From: an uncultured Collinsella sp.
GTDB taxonomy: Bacteria; Actinomycetota; Coriobacteriia; Coriobacteriales; Coriobacteriaceae
NCBI GenBank assembly: GCA_902478825.1
Contig: CABSMK010000002.1
Location: 1-31,559 of the forward strand
DNA: 31,559 bases
Reading direction: 5' to 3'
In this document: positions 10,793 to 18,572 of the stretch, piece by piece
Layout of the letters: each line of letters starts with the position of its first letter
Numbering within the stretch: position 1 is the stretch's first letter
The notes under the pieces: generated by a model
What the model was told of the DNA's origin: nothing
The model's input: the letters and a program-made list of their open reading frames with translations, nothing else
The model's database searches: none
Position numbers and translations under genes: made by a program

Positions 10793-12463
10793 ATGTCTCA
10801 AGAAACCATCCGCGCGGCCGAGCGTGCCGCGGGACAGGTGAAGACCATGTCGACGTATGATCCGGACTCCGACCAGCTGCATGAGGAATGCGGCATTTTT
10901 GGTGTGTGGGCACCCGATCGCGATGTGGCTCGACTGACGTACTTTGGTCTGCGCGCGCTGCAGCATCGCGGCCAGGAATCGGCGGGAATCGCCGTGGGTG
11001 ATGGCGGCACGGTTATGGTCCGCAAGGATCTGGGCCTGCTCGACCGCGTGTTCTCCAACGCCGACCTGTCGACGCTCTCCGGCCAGCTGGCCGTGGGCCA
11101 CGTGCGCTATGGCACCGCCGGCGCCAAGAGCTGGGAAGCCTCGCAGCCGCACCTCTCTACCATCAATAGCGTCATTATCGCGCTCGCGCACAACGGTACT
11201 CTGGTCAACACCGACGAGCTGCGCCGCCAGCTGATCGAGCTGGGCGTGCCGTTCCTCTCCAATTCGGATTCCGAGGTCGCGACCAAGCTTATCGGCTACT
11301 TTACTCAGCGTACAGGCCATCTGCGCGAGGGCATTCGCAAGACCATGGAGCTCGTGCGCGGCGGCTACGCCATGACGCTCATCAACGAGCAGGCACTCTA
11401 CGCATTCCGCGATCCGCACGGCATTCGCCCGCTCGTGCTGGGCAAGCTGGTGGACGAGGGTCTGGACCAGGCCGATGCCGCATCCGTTTCGCAGCTGCCC
11501 TCGCAAGACGGCGCCGCGACGGTCGACGCCGCCGTCCATGTCACGCGCGCCGGCGGTTGGGTCGTTGCTTCCGAGACCTGCGCACTCGACATCGTGGGCG
11601 CCGAGTACGTCCGTGACGTCCGTCCCGGCGAGATCTTGCGCATCAGCGCCGAGGGTCTGGTATCCGAGCAGGGCGTGCCTGCAGCCGAAGAGCCCGCCAA
11701 CTGCATCTTTGAGCAGGTCTACTTTGCCCGCCCCGACTCCATCATGAACGGCAAGAGCGTTTACGCCTGCCGTTACGACATGGGTCGTCAGCTGGCACAT
11801 GAGGAGCCCGTCGAGGCCGACCTGGTCATCGGCGTGCCCGACTCCGGCCTGCCGCCCGCGGAGGGGTATTCGCACGAGAGCGGTATTCCCTTTGGCGAGG
11901 GTCTTATCAAGAACCGCTACGTGGGCCGTACGTTTATCGAGCCTACGCAGGAGCTGCGCGCCATGGGCGTGCGCATGAAGCTCAACCCGCTGCGCGACAA
12001 CATCGAGGGCAAGCGCCTGGTCGTCATCGACGACTCCATCGTGCGCGGCACCACCATGGTGCAGCTCGTCAAGATGCTGCGCAACGCCGGTGCCAAGGAG
12101 ATTCACATCCGCATCAACTCGCCCGAGGTCATCTGGCCGTGCTTCTACGGTATCGATACCGACGTGCAGTCGCAGCTTATCAGCGCCAACAAGACAGTCG
12201 ACGAGATTTGCGAGTACATCGGCGCCGATTCGCTGGCCTTCCTTTCGGTCGAGGGCCTGCTGAAGGTCATGCCCAAGGGCGGTTACTGCGATGCGTGCTT
12301 TACCGGCCGCTACCCCGTGGCGATTCCCGAGAGCTTTGGCCGCGACAAGTTTATGGATGGCTTTAAGCCCCGCAACCTGGACAAACCGCTGCACTTTGAC
12401 GACGACGCCGTGGTCGAGAAATACGATGACCGCAGCTGGGAAGAGAAGCACGGCGAGGCCTAA
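10793..12463 (+). CDS. purF: Amidophosphoribosyltransferase
   Basis: 556 residues. It makes phosphoribosylamine from PRPP and glutamine, the first committed step of purine synthesis. The glutaminase domain starts at EECGIFGVW, where the Cys becomes the N-terminal nucleophile after removal of a propeptide (32 residues from ATG 10793, or 14 from ATG 10847). The PRPP loop is VVIDDSIVRGTTM. Cysteines in NCIFEQVYF, PCFYGIDT and GYCDACFTGRYP match the [4Fe-4S] ligands of the Bacillus-type enzyme. There is a ~33-residue insert after IRPLVLGK (VDEGLDQADAASVSQL onward) compared with the E. coli protein. ATG 10793 is preceded by GAGGGG; ATG 10847 is a real alternative. Confidence 0.95.
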   Translation: MSQETIRAAERAAGQVKTMSTYDPDSDQLHEECGIFGVWAPDRDVARLTYFGLRALQHRGQESAGIAVGDGGTVMVRKDLGLLDRVFSNADLSTLSGQLAVGHVRYGTAGAKSWEASQPHLSTINSVIIALAHNGTLVNTDELRRQLIELGVPFLSNSDSEVATKLIGYFTQRTGHLREGIRKTMELVRGGYAMTLINEQALYAFRDPHGIRPLVLGKLVDEGLDQADAASVSQLPSQDGAATVDAAVHVTRAGGWVVASETCALDIVGAEYVRDVRPGEILRISAEGLVSEQGVPAAEEPANCIFEQVYFARPDSIMNGKSVYACRYDMGRQLAHEEPVEADLVIGVPDSGLPPAEGYSHESGIPFGEGLIKNRYVGRTFIEPTQELRAMGVRMKLNPLRDNIEGKRLVVIDDSIVRGTTMVQLVKMLRNAGAKEIHIRINSPEVIWPCFYGIDTDVQSQLISANKTVDEICEYIGADSLAFLSVEGLLKVMPKGGYCDACFTGRYPVAIPESFGRDKFMDGFKPRNLDKPLHFDDDAVVEKYDDRSWEEKHGEA

Positions 12464-12504
12464 AGCCTGCCATGTAGGGACAGGTTCATTTTGGCAGGTT
12501 TTAT
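12462..12504 (+). repeat. GGGACAG stem-loop / 39-bp dispersed repeat, terminator-like, at the end of purF
   Basis: Starting inside the purF stop codon, 12462-12472 pairs with 12492-12502 (CCTGCCA/TGGCAGG plus AAA/TTT and a G-T pair). The loop holds AGGGACAGGTTCATTT, and the 3' arm ends in TTTTAT. The 39-bp unit 12466-12504 recurs at 30563-30601 (plus) and 30722-30760 (minus). It may end purF transcription. Confidence 0.7.
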
Positions 12505-12518
12505 CTGCTGTTTTGTTG

Positions 12519-12599
12519 ATATGACGGCACACGCCGCTGCGGTGTGCGTCGATATGAACGCAACTATGAGCACCGTTTGGCGTCTGTGCGTCAAACGGT
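12519..12599 (+). promoter_or_regulatory. Two stem-loops in the leader of purM
   Basis: First, ATAT-GAC-GCACAC (12519-12532) pairs with GTGTGC-GTC-ATAT (12542-12555), with one unpaired G on each side. Second, ACCGTTTGGCG (12572-12582) pairs with CGTCAAACGGT (12589-12599) around a 6-nt loop, 20 bp before the purM start. There is no T-run. These may be mRNA structures controlling purM expression or stability. The ligand or factor is unknown. Confidence 0.5.
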
Positions 12600-12619
12600 A
12601 GTGGGAGAGGAAGACTCAG

Positions 12620-13723
12620 ATGAGCGACAGCAAGCATGTGACGTATGAGGATGCCGGCGTCGATACCGCCGAGGGCGGCCGCGCCGTCGACGCTATTAAG
12701 CAAATGGTTAAGGACACCAACCGTCCCGAGGTTATTGGTGGCATCGGTGGCTTTGGCGGCCTGTTCTCGGCCGCCGCGCTTAAGGATATGGAAGACCCGA
12801 TCCTGATCAGCGGCACCGACGGCGTTGGTACCAAGCTCGTGCTTGCCCAGATCATGGACCGTCACGAGACGGTGGGCCAGGACCTGGTCGCCATGTGCGT
12901 CAACGACATCTTGGCTTCGGGCGCCGAGCCGCTGTTCTTCCTGGACTATGTTGCCATCGGCCACATCGAGGCCGAGCACATGGCAAAGATCATCAAGGGC
13001 GTGGCCGATGGCTGCAAGCTCGCGGGCTGCGCGCTCGTGGGTGGCGAGATGGCCGAGCACCCGGGCGTCATGGCTCCGGCCGACTACGACCTCGCCGGCT
13101 TTACCGTGGGCGTCGTCGACCGTCCCAAGATGCTCGATCCCGTCAACGTCCGCCCCGGCGACGTGATTCTGGGCCTTCCTTCCACCGGCGTGCACTCCAA
13201 CGGCTACTCGCTCGTGCGTAAGGTCATCGGCGTTGACGGCATCAAGCCGGGTACGCCCGAGGCCGCCGCTAAGGCCGAGGAGCTGAGTCGCCCGCTCGAG
13301 GAGCTCGGCGGCGCATCGCTGGCAGACGCTCTGCTGGCCCCTACGCGCATCTATGTCAAGCCGATCCTTGAGCTGCTGCGCGGTGGCGCTCCGGTGCACG
13401 CGATTGCCCATATCACCGGCGGCGGCATCACCGAGAACCTTAACCGCGCGTTGGCCGACGACGTCGACGCCGTGGTCACCCGCAATGGCGCCGAGATGGG
13501 CTGGGACGTTCCGCCCGTCATCACCTATGTGTCGCGCCAGGCCGAGCTTGCGCCCAACGAGGCATGCAAGACCTTCAACATGGGCGTCGGCCTGTGCCTG
13601 ATTGTCGCCCCCGAGGACGAGGCCGCGGTAACCGATGCCCTGGTCGCGTTGGGCGAGAAGCCGTTCCGCGTGGGCGAGTGCGCCGAGGGCTCCGGTAAGG
13701 TCGTGTACTCCGATGAGCGCTAA
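12620..13723 (+). CDS. purM: Phosphoribosylformylglycinamidine cyclo-ligase (AIR synthetase)
   Basis: 367 residues, slightly longer than the usual ~345. It closes the imidazole ring (FGAM + ATP to AIR). Typical motifs are TYEDAGVDTAEGGRAV near the N-terminus, IGGFGGLFSA, the ATP-binding LISGTDGVGTKLVLA, VNDILASGAEPLFFLDY, GCALVGGEMAEHPGVM, LPSTGVHSNGYSLVR and AHITGGGITENL. GAGAGGAAG precedes ATG 12620. The stop overlaps the start of purN by 11 bp, so the two are translationally coupled. A structured 156-bp gap separates it from purF. Confidence 0.96.
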   Translation: MSDSKHVTYEDAGVDTAEGGRAVDAIKQMVKDTNRPEVIGGIGGFGGLFSAAALKDMEDPILISGTDGVGTKLVLAQIMDRHETVGQDLVAMCVNDILASGAEPLFFLDYVAIGHIEAEHMAKIIKGVADGCKLAGCALVGGEMAEHPGVMAPADYDLAGFTVGVVDRPKMLDPVNVRPGDVILGLPSTGVHSNGYSLVRKVIGVDGIKPGTPEAAAKAEELSRPLEELGGASLADALLAPTRIYVKPILELLRGGAPVHAIAHITGGGITENLNRALADDVDAVVTRNGAEMGWDVPPVITYVSRQAELAPNEACKTFNMGVGLCLIVAPEDEAAVTDALVALGEKPFRVGECAEGSGKVVYSDER

Positions 13724-14411
13724 CGAGCAGATGACTGCCGCCGAGGGCCTGGGTCTTGCGCCCTATACCCGTCCGACCGGCACTGATACCGCCGAGCCGC
13801 TCAAGATCGGCGTGCTCATCAGCGGTTCGGGTACCAACCTACAGGCGTTGATCGACCTGATCGCCGCCGGCAAACTCAACGCCTCGATTGAGCTCGTGGT
13901 GTCGAGCCGTCCTTCGGCCAAGGGCCTGCAGCGTGCCGAGCGCGCGGGCATCCAGACGCTGACGCTTTCCAAGGACGTCTACGCCGACCCTATCGCCGCC
14001 GACGAGATTATTGCGCACGAGCTGCTCGAGCGCGGCTGCGAGTATGTGGTCATGGCCGGTTACATGCGCATGGTGCACACGCCGCTACTGGCGGCGTTCC
14101 CCAATCGTGTGGTCAACCTGCACCCGGCCCTGCTGCCGAGCTTTACCGGTGCCCACGCGATCGACGATGCCTTTACGCGCGGCGTCAAGGTGACCGGTGT
14201 GACCGTGCATTTTGCCAACGAGATCTACGACAACGGTCCCATCATCGCCCAGCGCGCGCTGGCTGTTGAGGAGGGCTGGGACGTTGACACGCTCGAGGAG
14301 CACATCCACGCGATTGAGCACGTGTTGTATCCCGAGGTTGTGCAGATGCTCGCCGACGGTCGCATCCACGTGCTGGAGAGTGGCAAGGTGGCAGTTGACC
14401 CGACGCGCTAG
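13713..14411 (+). CDS. purN: Phosphoribosylglycinamide formyltransferase
   Basis: 232 residues; the core is the usual ~190 residues after a ~30-residue N-terminal extension. It transfers a formyl group from 10-formyl-THF to GAR. Seen: KIGVLISGSGTNLQALID (phosphate-binding start of the fold), MAGYMRMV, and the catalytic Asn-His-Asp set in VVNLHPALLPSF and the HFANEIYDNGPIIAQ region. ATG 13713 overlaps the purM stop; ATG 13731 is an in-frame alternative. It ends the purine block and is closed by a strong terminator. Confidence 0.95.
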   Translation: MSANEQMTAAEGLGLAPYTRPTGTDTAEPLKIGVLISGSGTNLQALIDLIAAGKLNASIELVVSSRPSAKGLQRAERAGIQTLTLSKDVYADPIAADEIIAHELLERGCEYVVMAGYMRMVHTPLLAAFPNRVVNLHPALLPSFTGAHAIDDAFTRGVKVTGVTVHFANEIYDNGPIIAQRALAVEEGWDVDTLEEHIHAIEHVLYPEVVQMLADGRIHVLESGKVAVDPTR

Positions 14412-14425
14412 TCGTTGGTTTGTGT

Positions 14426-14465
14426 TGGCGGTTAAGCGTCGGAGGTACGCTTAACCGCCATTTTT
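14426..14465 (+). terminator. Rho-independent terminator of purN
   Basis: TGGCGGTTAAGCGT (14426-14439) pairs perfectly with 14447-14460 around a 7-nt loop; TTTTT follows. It marks the left edge of the lower-GC block. Confidence 0.92.
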
Positions 14466-14615
14466 ATGCATTGCGATCTACGTTGTTTGAGGCAAACGAT
14501 TGCCACAGCTTGATGTTCATAGTCCAATTGCTTCGCCAAGAGACGCGATCCGGCAAGAGATTAATTTAGCCTAATAGAGCCATTTGCTCTTCTTTATGCT
14601 CGGGATACGTCGGAC

Positions 14616-14633
14616 CATAATCAAATGATAATG
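14616..14633. promoter_or_regulatory. FNR-like operator 1, upstream of the lipoprotein gene
   Basis: CATAATCAAATGATAATG. The 14-bp core TAATC-AAAT-GATAA (14618-14631) has the 5-4-5 layout of Crp/Fnr-family sites. Its centre, 14624.5, lies 28.5 bp upstream of the first base of the GATAAT -10 box. Confidence 0.6.
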
Positions 14634-14652
14634 CGCTAAATAATCTTATGGG

Positions 14653-14658
14653 GATAAT
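14653..14658 (+). promoter_or_regulatory. -10 box of the lipoprotein gene, inside a palindrome
   Basis: GATAAT, one base from consensus, lies within the perfect palindrome GATAATCAAATTATC (14653-14667). No TTGACA-like -35 is present; operator 1 occupies that position, as in a class II activator-dependent promoter. The rest of the 14466-14615 spacer shows nothing I can name. Confidence 0.55.
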
Positions 14659-14699
14659 CAAATTATCTTTTGTACGGGTGCTGTCTGTTGGGAGCAAAG

Positions 14700-15086
14700 A
14701 TGGGTGCACAATTATTTTCGAGACGAACAGCAATTAAAATGGCCGTTGCCGCGGCTTCTGTCCCGCTGATTGGTCTAGTTGGATGTGGTGAGAAGTCGAT
14801 TGTTGGAACTTGGGCGAACGACGACGGAGACGAAATTCTCCAATTTGATGAGAATGGTGATTGTTCGGTTCCTTTTACCTATAACGGTGCGTGGCTGGAA
14901 AGCTGCGATCGCTATACGATTCAAGAAGACGAGACATTGGTTCTAAGTAGCAGTCAAGGAAATATCAGCTCTCAACATTGGAAGAAAGCCAGCAGCAAAG
15001 AGGAAGCTGAAGAGGCGGATGATAGGCTCTATTTTCTCAATGGGGATGAGCTTGTTATCAACAACGAAACGTACACGAGAGAATGA
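14700..15086 (+). CDS. Small Tat-type lipoprotein of unknown function
   Basis: 128 residues. The N-terminus has a twin-arginine signal (FSRRTAIKMAVAAASVPLIG) ending in the lipobox LVGC, so the mature protein should be anchored on the outer face of the membrane at Cys30. The ~95-residue mature part begins IVGTWANDDGDEILQF, has a DDG/DENGD pattern and short beta-like segments. It resembles small lipocalin-like domains common in gut Gram-positives, but I cannot name the family. ATG 14700 follows GGGAG; an upstream TTG frame extension has no support. Codon use is more AT-rich than in the pur genes. The promoter carries FNR-like operator 1. Confidence 0.75.
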   Translation: MGAQLFSRRTAIKMAVAAASVPLIGLVGCGEKSIVGTWANDDGDEILQFDENGDCSVPFTYNGAWLESCDRYTIQEDETLVLSSSQGNISSQHWKKASSKEEAEEADDRLYFLNGDELVINNETYTRE

Positions 15087-15139
15087 GAGCTAAGACACGC
15101 CGACCGTGTGAAGATGGGGAATGCCATAGATGAATACCA

Positions 15140-15179
15140 TGCCGGGCTCGTGACAAACATCATTGTCACGAGCCCGGCA
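15140..15179. terminator. 17-bp hairpin after the lipoprotein gene
   Basis: TGCCGGGCTCGTGACAA (15140-15156) pairs perfectly with 15163-15179 around a 6-nt loop. No T-run follows, so it may act as a weak terminator or a 3' stabiliser. Confidence 0.6.
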
Positions 15180-15276
15180 CACATCAAAGTATAAATTGTT
15201 CACCAGTCCGCATCCTCTTTTTGCTCAGATTGAGCCGTTTGCTACTAGTGCGGTTGTTGCTCAGATGCCGCAGGGG

Positions 15277-15294
15277 CGTTATCAAATGCTAATG
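15277..15294. promoter_or_regulatory. FNR-like operator 2, upstream of the zinc-ribbon membrane gene
   Basis: CGTTATCAAATGCTAATG with 14-bp core TTATC-AAAT-GCTAA (15279-15292). It differs from operator 4 only in the two leftmost bases. Its centre, 15285.5, is 28.5 bp before the GATAAT at 15314, the same spacing as at operator 1. Confidence 0.6.
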
Positions 15295-15313
15295 CCTGTT
15301 TGTTTCCAGTGTG

Positions 15314-15319
15314 GATAAT
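15314..15319 (+). promoter_or_regulatory. -10 box of the zinc-ribbon membrane gene
   Basis: GATAAT, the same hexamer and the same distance from its operator as in the lipoprotein promoter; there is no -35 box. It gives a leader of about 140 nt to the ATG at 15470. Confidence 0.5.
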
Positions 15320-15417
15320 AAAGTTTGCCTAAATAATTTCGTGTTTGATTTCGAGCCCAAACGAGGGCTATGGCATTAAAGCCACCATGTTTTCTAGAAA
15401 TTTGAACGGTGGGAGTC

Positions 15418-15453
15418 ATGTCGATTGCGAGATTTGACGGGTTGGTTGCCTGA
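15418..15453 (+). other. Possible 11-codon leader ORF
   Basis: In the long leader of the next gene, ATG 15418 follows GGTGGGAG and encodes MSIARFDGLVA before a TGA, 16 bp ahead of the true start. This may be chance. If real, it could couple to or attenuate translation of the zinc-ribbon gene. Confidence 0.2.
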
Positions 15454-15469
15454 CTGGAGGGTGGATCTA

Positions 15470-15805
15470 ATGAAACCAAAAAAAGAAACCGTTGCATTGC
15501 TGTCACTTGGCTTGGGGCTTTTTGCGCTGGTCTACGGGCTTATAACAAAAGCGATGCTATCTCATCGTTATACATTTAAAGCTCCTCTTACCAGCATGGA
15601 GCTTTCGGTTTTGGCAATTATTGGAATCGGATTTGTTTTACTGATTGTTGGCGCGCTTCTATTTATAAGCGTGCGCTATACATCCAAGAATGTTGTTGAT
15701 ATTGATTCGACACGGAACAAAGGCAAAGTATGTCCTTATTGCCAAACTCGAATCATAGGAGATGCAAAGCACTGTCCGAACTGTGGTCAAGAGTTGGGTC
15801 AATAA
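15470..15805 (+). CDS. Two-helix membrane protein with C-terminal zinc ribbon
   Basis: 111 residues, starting at ATG 15470 after GGAGGG. Two membrane helices lie at about residues 6-29 and 44-70 (LSVLAIIGIGFVLLIVGALL). The C-terminal tail is a small zinc ribbon, CPYC then CPNC 15 residues later. Such zinc-ribbon membrane proteins are common in Coriobacteriia and Firmicutes; their role is mostly unknown. The next gene starts 13 bp later and is likely in the same operon, under FNR-like operator 2. Confidence 0.75.
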   Translation: MKPKKETVALLSLGLGLFALVYGLITKAMLSHRYTFKAPLTSMELSVLAIIGIGFVLLIVGALLFISVRYTSKNVVDIDSTRNKGKVCPYCQTRIIGDAKHCPNCGQELGQ

Positions 15806-15818
15806 GAAGGGGCTTGAG

Positions 15819-16145
15819 ATGCCGAGGACAACAGTAACGATTTGCGCGCACGGTCAAATTGATACGCCAAGAGTCTTAGAGATCTGGAAGAGCATCATTG
15901 AAGGCGCCGGTTTTCAACAGAAACTAATTAAGGGTGAACCTTGTTGGTCGAAGGGCGACGGCGTACTGATGCTGCAGCGCAATTTTACGATTGCTTTTGG
16001 CGAAAGGGAAATTGTGCTTGAGGGATGGATGGGCGATGCTCTCCTGGGTGAATCCGATTTGACGGGCGTTAACGGGTGGATGCAAAAGAAAAAGATGAAA
16101 GGGCTCCTGTCCCAAGCGGAGGGTGCAATTAGGAGCATAGTCTAG
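15819..16145 (+). CDS. Small protein of unknown function
   Basis: 108 residues, starting at ATG 15819 with AAGGGG 6 bp upstream. It has no membrane segment or signal peptide and one Cys-Trp motif (GEPCWSKGDGVLML). The sequence looks like a compact alpha/beta domain with a basic stretch QKKKMKGLL near the end. I do not recognise a family. Thirteen base pairs separate it from the zinc-ribbon membrane gene, so it may work with that protein. Confidence 0.65.
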   Translation: MPRTTVTICAHGQIDTPRVLEIWKSIIEGAGFQQKLIKGEPCWSKGDGVLMLQRNFTIAFGEREIVLEGWMGDALLGESDLTGVNGWMQKKKMKGLLSQAEGAIRSIV

Positions 16146-16562
16146 GCTGCATTAGATAGCGATACGGTGTTTATTGATGACTGAAATGCATGGCTGGGCC
16201 GTAAAAATATAAGGATACTGGTAGCCGGGTGCCCGATTTAATTTGGACACCCGGTGATTTCGTTAATCTTGTCAGCGAGCTTCAAGCCAACGTTATCCGG
16301 TCGCCATTGGCTTCTGGAAAGACTTAGGTTAAGTGACAAGTGATCGATGCTAGAGGCCAAGCGAAGGATATGGGTATGTCACTGTCTTCGGTTGACCGTG
16401 ATTCATTTTGACTTGATGTGGGCAAGCGGTCTTTGTCGTGAGCGCCGTTAGGGTATGGCTTTTTTCATGTCTGCTGGAGGCCGAAATCTAAACAAAGTAG
16501 CCAATAGCGGCCAAAAGACTATAGGACGCTAGAAAAAAGCGATATTTGCGGATAGGGGTAAA
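16146..16562. other. 417-bp spacer without a gene
   Basis: It holds an imperfect hairpin at 16225-16254 (CCGGGTG/CACCCGG, with CC/GG inside) that may end the preceding operon. The rest is AT-rich; I see no RNA gene, no FNR-like operator and no convincing promoter for the next gene. Confidence 0.5.
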
Positions 16563-17219
16563 ATGAGAAAAGCAATCGATTTAATAGCAATTTTTATATT
16601 TGGAGCAATGGTTGTATACATTGCTTCGGTCGTTTCATCCAATGGGGCGGCGGCGCAGTATGCTGTGTCGGGCTTTTGGGGCGAATGGGCGGAATCTCCC
16701 AAAACCTCAACCATCGCATTTTGGATAGTGCTTGTATATCTTGGGCTTGTGGTATTGACTTGTTCGCTGTGCTGGAAGAGTCCCCTATTGGTGTTGGCGG
16801 CTATGAGCGCAGTCTCGATTATGGTTTTCGTCAATCCCTCTTATTCAGTTTATATTTGCTACGTTATGTTCGGTCCAGGGCATTTCATTGGAGACCTGCT
16901 TATGCCCATTGCGTCATTTTGCGGAGCGGTTATTTTTGGCGGTCAATTTGCCTTTGAAAACGGATATGGCTGGTTTGTAAGGCTGATTTGTGTCTTGTTC
17001 TGGTCAATGGGATTCTTGGCGATCGTTGCAGCTCCGGGCGAGTTCTTTAGCGAGCTGTTCTCCGATTCAGGAACGACGCAGTCAATATCGAGCAGAAGCA
17101 CAAGATCTGATTGCAGTGACGAGATTGATAATTTATTGCGTGATGCCAAGATGGATCGGATCCAAGAAACGTTGGACGACATTAAATACTGGGAAATTCG
17201 TAACGGAGGCCGCAAGTAG
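16563..17219 (+). CDS. Multi-pass membrane protein of unknown function
   Basis: 218 residues. About five membrane helices lie roughly at residues 5-25, 52-72, 75-102, 108-130 and 136-160. A Ser-rich, charged cytoplasmic tail follows (SISSRSTRSDCSDEIDNLL). ATG 16563 follows GGATAGGGG. The family is not recognised. The frame stays open after the TAG stop (17217-17219) for 46 more codons that look protein-like, so the gene may have been cut short by a nonsense change. It belongs to the lower-GC block and stands alone. Confidence 0.7.
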   Translation: MRKAIDLIAIFIFGAMVVYIASVVSSNGAAAQYAVSGFWGEWAESPKTSTIAFWIVLVYLGLVVLTCSLCWKSPLLVLAAMSAVSIMVFVNPSYSVYICYVMFGPGHFIGDLLMPIASFCGAVIFGGQFAFENGYGWFVRLICVLFWSMGFLAIVAAPGEFFSELFSDSGTTQSISSRSTRSDCSDEIDNLLRDAKMDRIQETLDDIKYWEIRNGGRK

Positions 17220-17360
17220 CTGTGTCGAGATTACGCGGATGAAATGAAAGACCTTAATACGCGACACAAGGCAGATGATGTCGCTGTGGCGCAGAGACTT
17301 GTTATGTCTGCCGAGGTGCTGCATGTGGGGGACCAGAACGCCATCGCCTTTCGGCGATAA
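17220..17360 (+). other. In-frame continuation after the TAG stop of the membrane protein gene
   Basis: In the same frame as 16563-17219, 46 sense codons run to a TAA at 17358. They encode a hydrophilic stretch that includes DEMKDLNTRHKADDVAVAQR. It may be the former C-terminus of the membrane protein, a readthrough product, or chance. A small hairpin (ATCGCC/GGCGAT, 17343-17356) overlaps its end. Confidence 0.3.
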
Positions 17361-17415
17361 TGGCTGGTTAGTGATTGATTGCGATAGTTAGCCAGCAAGC
17401 TAAGAGGAGGATAAT

Positions 17416-17934
17416 ATGCCACTGCTGCCAGTTGACCATGAGCCATTCCATCTTGATGCGGGTGAACGATCCACGCCGCGCATTGAGTTGATCTATGATC
17501 TTGAAGAAGAAGCGCGAAGACTTGAAGATGACTATCAGGTTCTAGTGGATGCGTTATGCGACGATATCGTTAAAAGCGAGGGCGAAGATGAAATACGGTC
17601 GAGTATTGAGCATCGAATCGGCATGCTGATAAACATCAAAGAGAGCCAGCGCCTCTGCTATGCCCAAATTGAAGATTTGGTGCCTAGACGTCATCCTTGT
17701 CCGGTCCCTCCAATGAAAAAACGTCCCAATTGTTGCGATGAGATCGAATGCCAATGCTGCGGTACAAAAAATGAGATAGATGCTCAATTCTGTACAAATT
17801 GCGCTAGTCCTATTGATATGGGCGACATATGGCGTTATTGCAAGAAGTGTAGGATTGCATACAGTAGAGAGATCAACTTTTGTCCTGAATGCGGCTCAGC
17901 AATAACCGTTGAGATTAAACGTAAAAGGAAATAG
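17416..17934 (+). CDS. Double zinc-ribbon protein of unknown function
   Basis: 172 residues, starting at ATG 17416 after GAGGAGG. The N-terminal ~90 residues are acidic and helical (DLEEEARRLEDDYQVLVDAL), possibly a coiled coil. The C-terminal ~65 residues hold two zinc ribbons: CQCCG with CTNCA, and CKKC with CPECG. There is no membrane segment. Proteins with such tandem ribbons may bind nucleic acid or proteins; the family is not recognised. The 3' end lies 10 bp from that of the convergent Crp/Fnr-type gene. Confidence 0.75.
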   Translation: MPLLPVDHEPFHLDAGERSTPRIELIYDLEEEARRLEDDYQVLVDALCDDIVKSEGEDEIRSSIEHRIGMLINIKESQRLCYAQIEDLVPRRHPCPVPPMKKRPNCCDEIECQCCGTKNEIDAQFCTNCASPIDMGDIWRYCKKCRIAYSREINFCPECGSAITVEIKRKRK

Positions 17935-17944
17935 TTTCTCGTTG

Positions 17945-18544
17945 CTATATGTTTGCCCTTACGCGTGAAAGCGTAATTGGTGACATGCCCAAAAATGATG
18001 AGATGCGCGAATGGGGGACCCTGTCGATAACCCCCGGATACTCCTCGAGAAACCATTTGTAGCGGTCACGAGCCGGCAACAGCCTAAGGGCGGATTCGGT
18101 TTTATAATGATCGTGCCAAGCCCTTGATAGATATCGGTTAATGAGAGTTGCAAGTCCTGGATTATATTGGGCTTTATTTTGAACATCGCTTATCTTGAGA
18201 AGAACGAGCGTGCAGTCTGTTAAAGCTTCAATATAAGTCGGGGATGGAATGTCAAACTCGGGGCTAGGCATTACAGGCATGCCCGGCTCCGCCATTATGC
18301 AGTCAGTGATTTCCGAACCATCGCTTTGTAGAGAATACGAACAGGCTACCCCCTGTTTTAAAAGGTAAAACCATTTTTGTTGGGTACCCATTTCAAGGAT
18401 AATTTCTCTTTTTTGAAATTGCTGGATTGAAGCCATTGCCACTAGCTCGGCTAATAGGTTTTGGTTGTCGCACGGGGCGTACTGACAGAAAAAATTCGGA
18501 TCCAGGGACACGGAATCGCTCCAACGGGCACATATCGTTAACAA
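17945..18544 (-). CDS. Crp/Fnr-family transcription regulator
   Basis: Up to 199 residues. The cyclic-nucleotide-binding-type beta barrel covers about residues 35-125 (QKREIILEMGTQQKWFYLL, ITDCIMAEPGMPVMP). The C-terminal winged helix includes RISSFLGMSPITLSRVR. The IASYLGMSPxTLSRIR-like helix is typical of the Bacteroides/Firmicutes branch of Crp proteins, whose ligands and sites are poorly known. Cysteines at 5, 20 and 25 could in principle hold an Fe-S cluster, but the start is uncertain: TTG 18544 is the only early start I see, it lacks a clear ribosome binding site, and the next Met is residue 37. FNR-like operators 3 and 4 overlap and precede this start, which points to self-regulation. 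I infer it binds all four operators in the block. Confidence 0.85.
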   Translation of the reverse strand: MLTICARWSDSVSLDPNFFCQYAPCDNQNLLAELVAMASIQQFQKREIILEMGTQQKWFYLLKQGVACSYSLQSDGSEITDCIMAEPGMPVMPSPEFDIPSPTYIEALTDCTLVLLKISDVQNKAQYNPGLATLINRYLSRAWHDHYKTESALRLLPARDRYKWFLEEYPGVIDRVPHSRISSFLGMSPITLSRVRANI

Positions 18545-18552
18545 ATGCTAAC
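18537..18552. promoter_or_regulatory. FNR-like operator 3, overlapping the regulator start codon
   Basis: GTTAACAAATGCTAAC with core TTAAC-AAAT-GCTAA (18538-18551). It covers the TTG start at 18542-18544, where a bound protein would block early transcription, so repression is likely. Confidence 0.55.
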
Positions 18553-18572
18553 CAAGAATAAGATACGCCATC

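Noticed and set aside
16105..16113. CCTGTCCCA in the small protein gene, as another GGGACAG element
   Set aside because: It lies in coding sequence (Leu-Ser-Gln) and has no paired arms.
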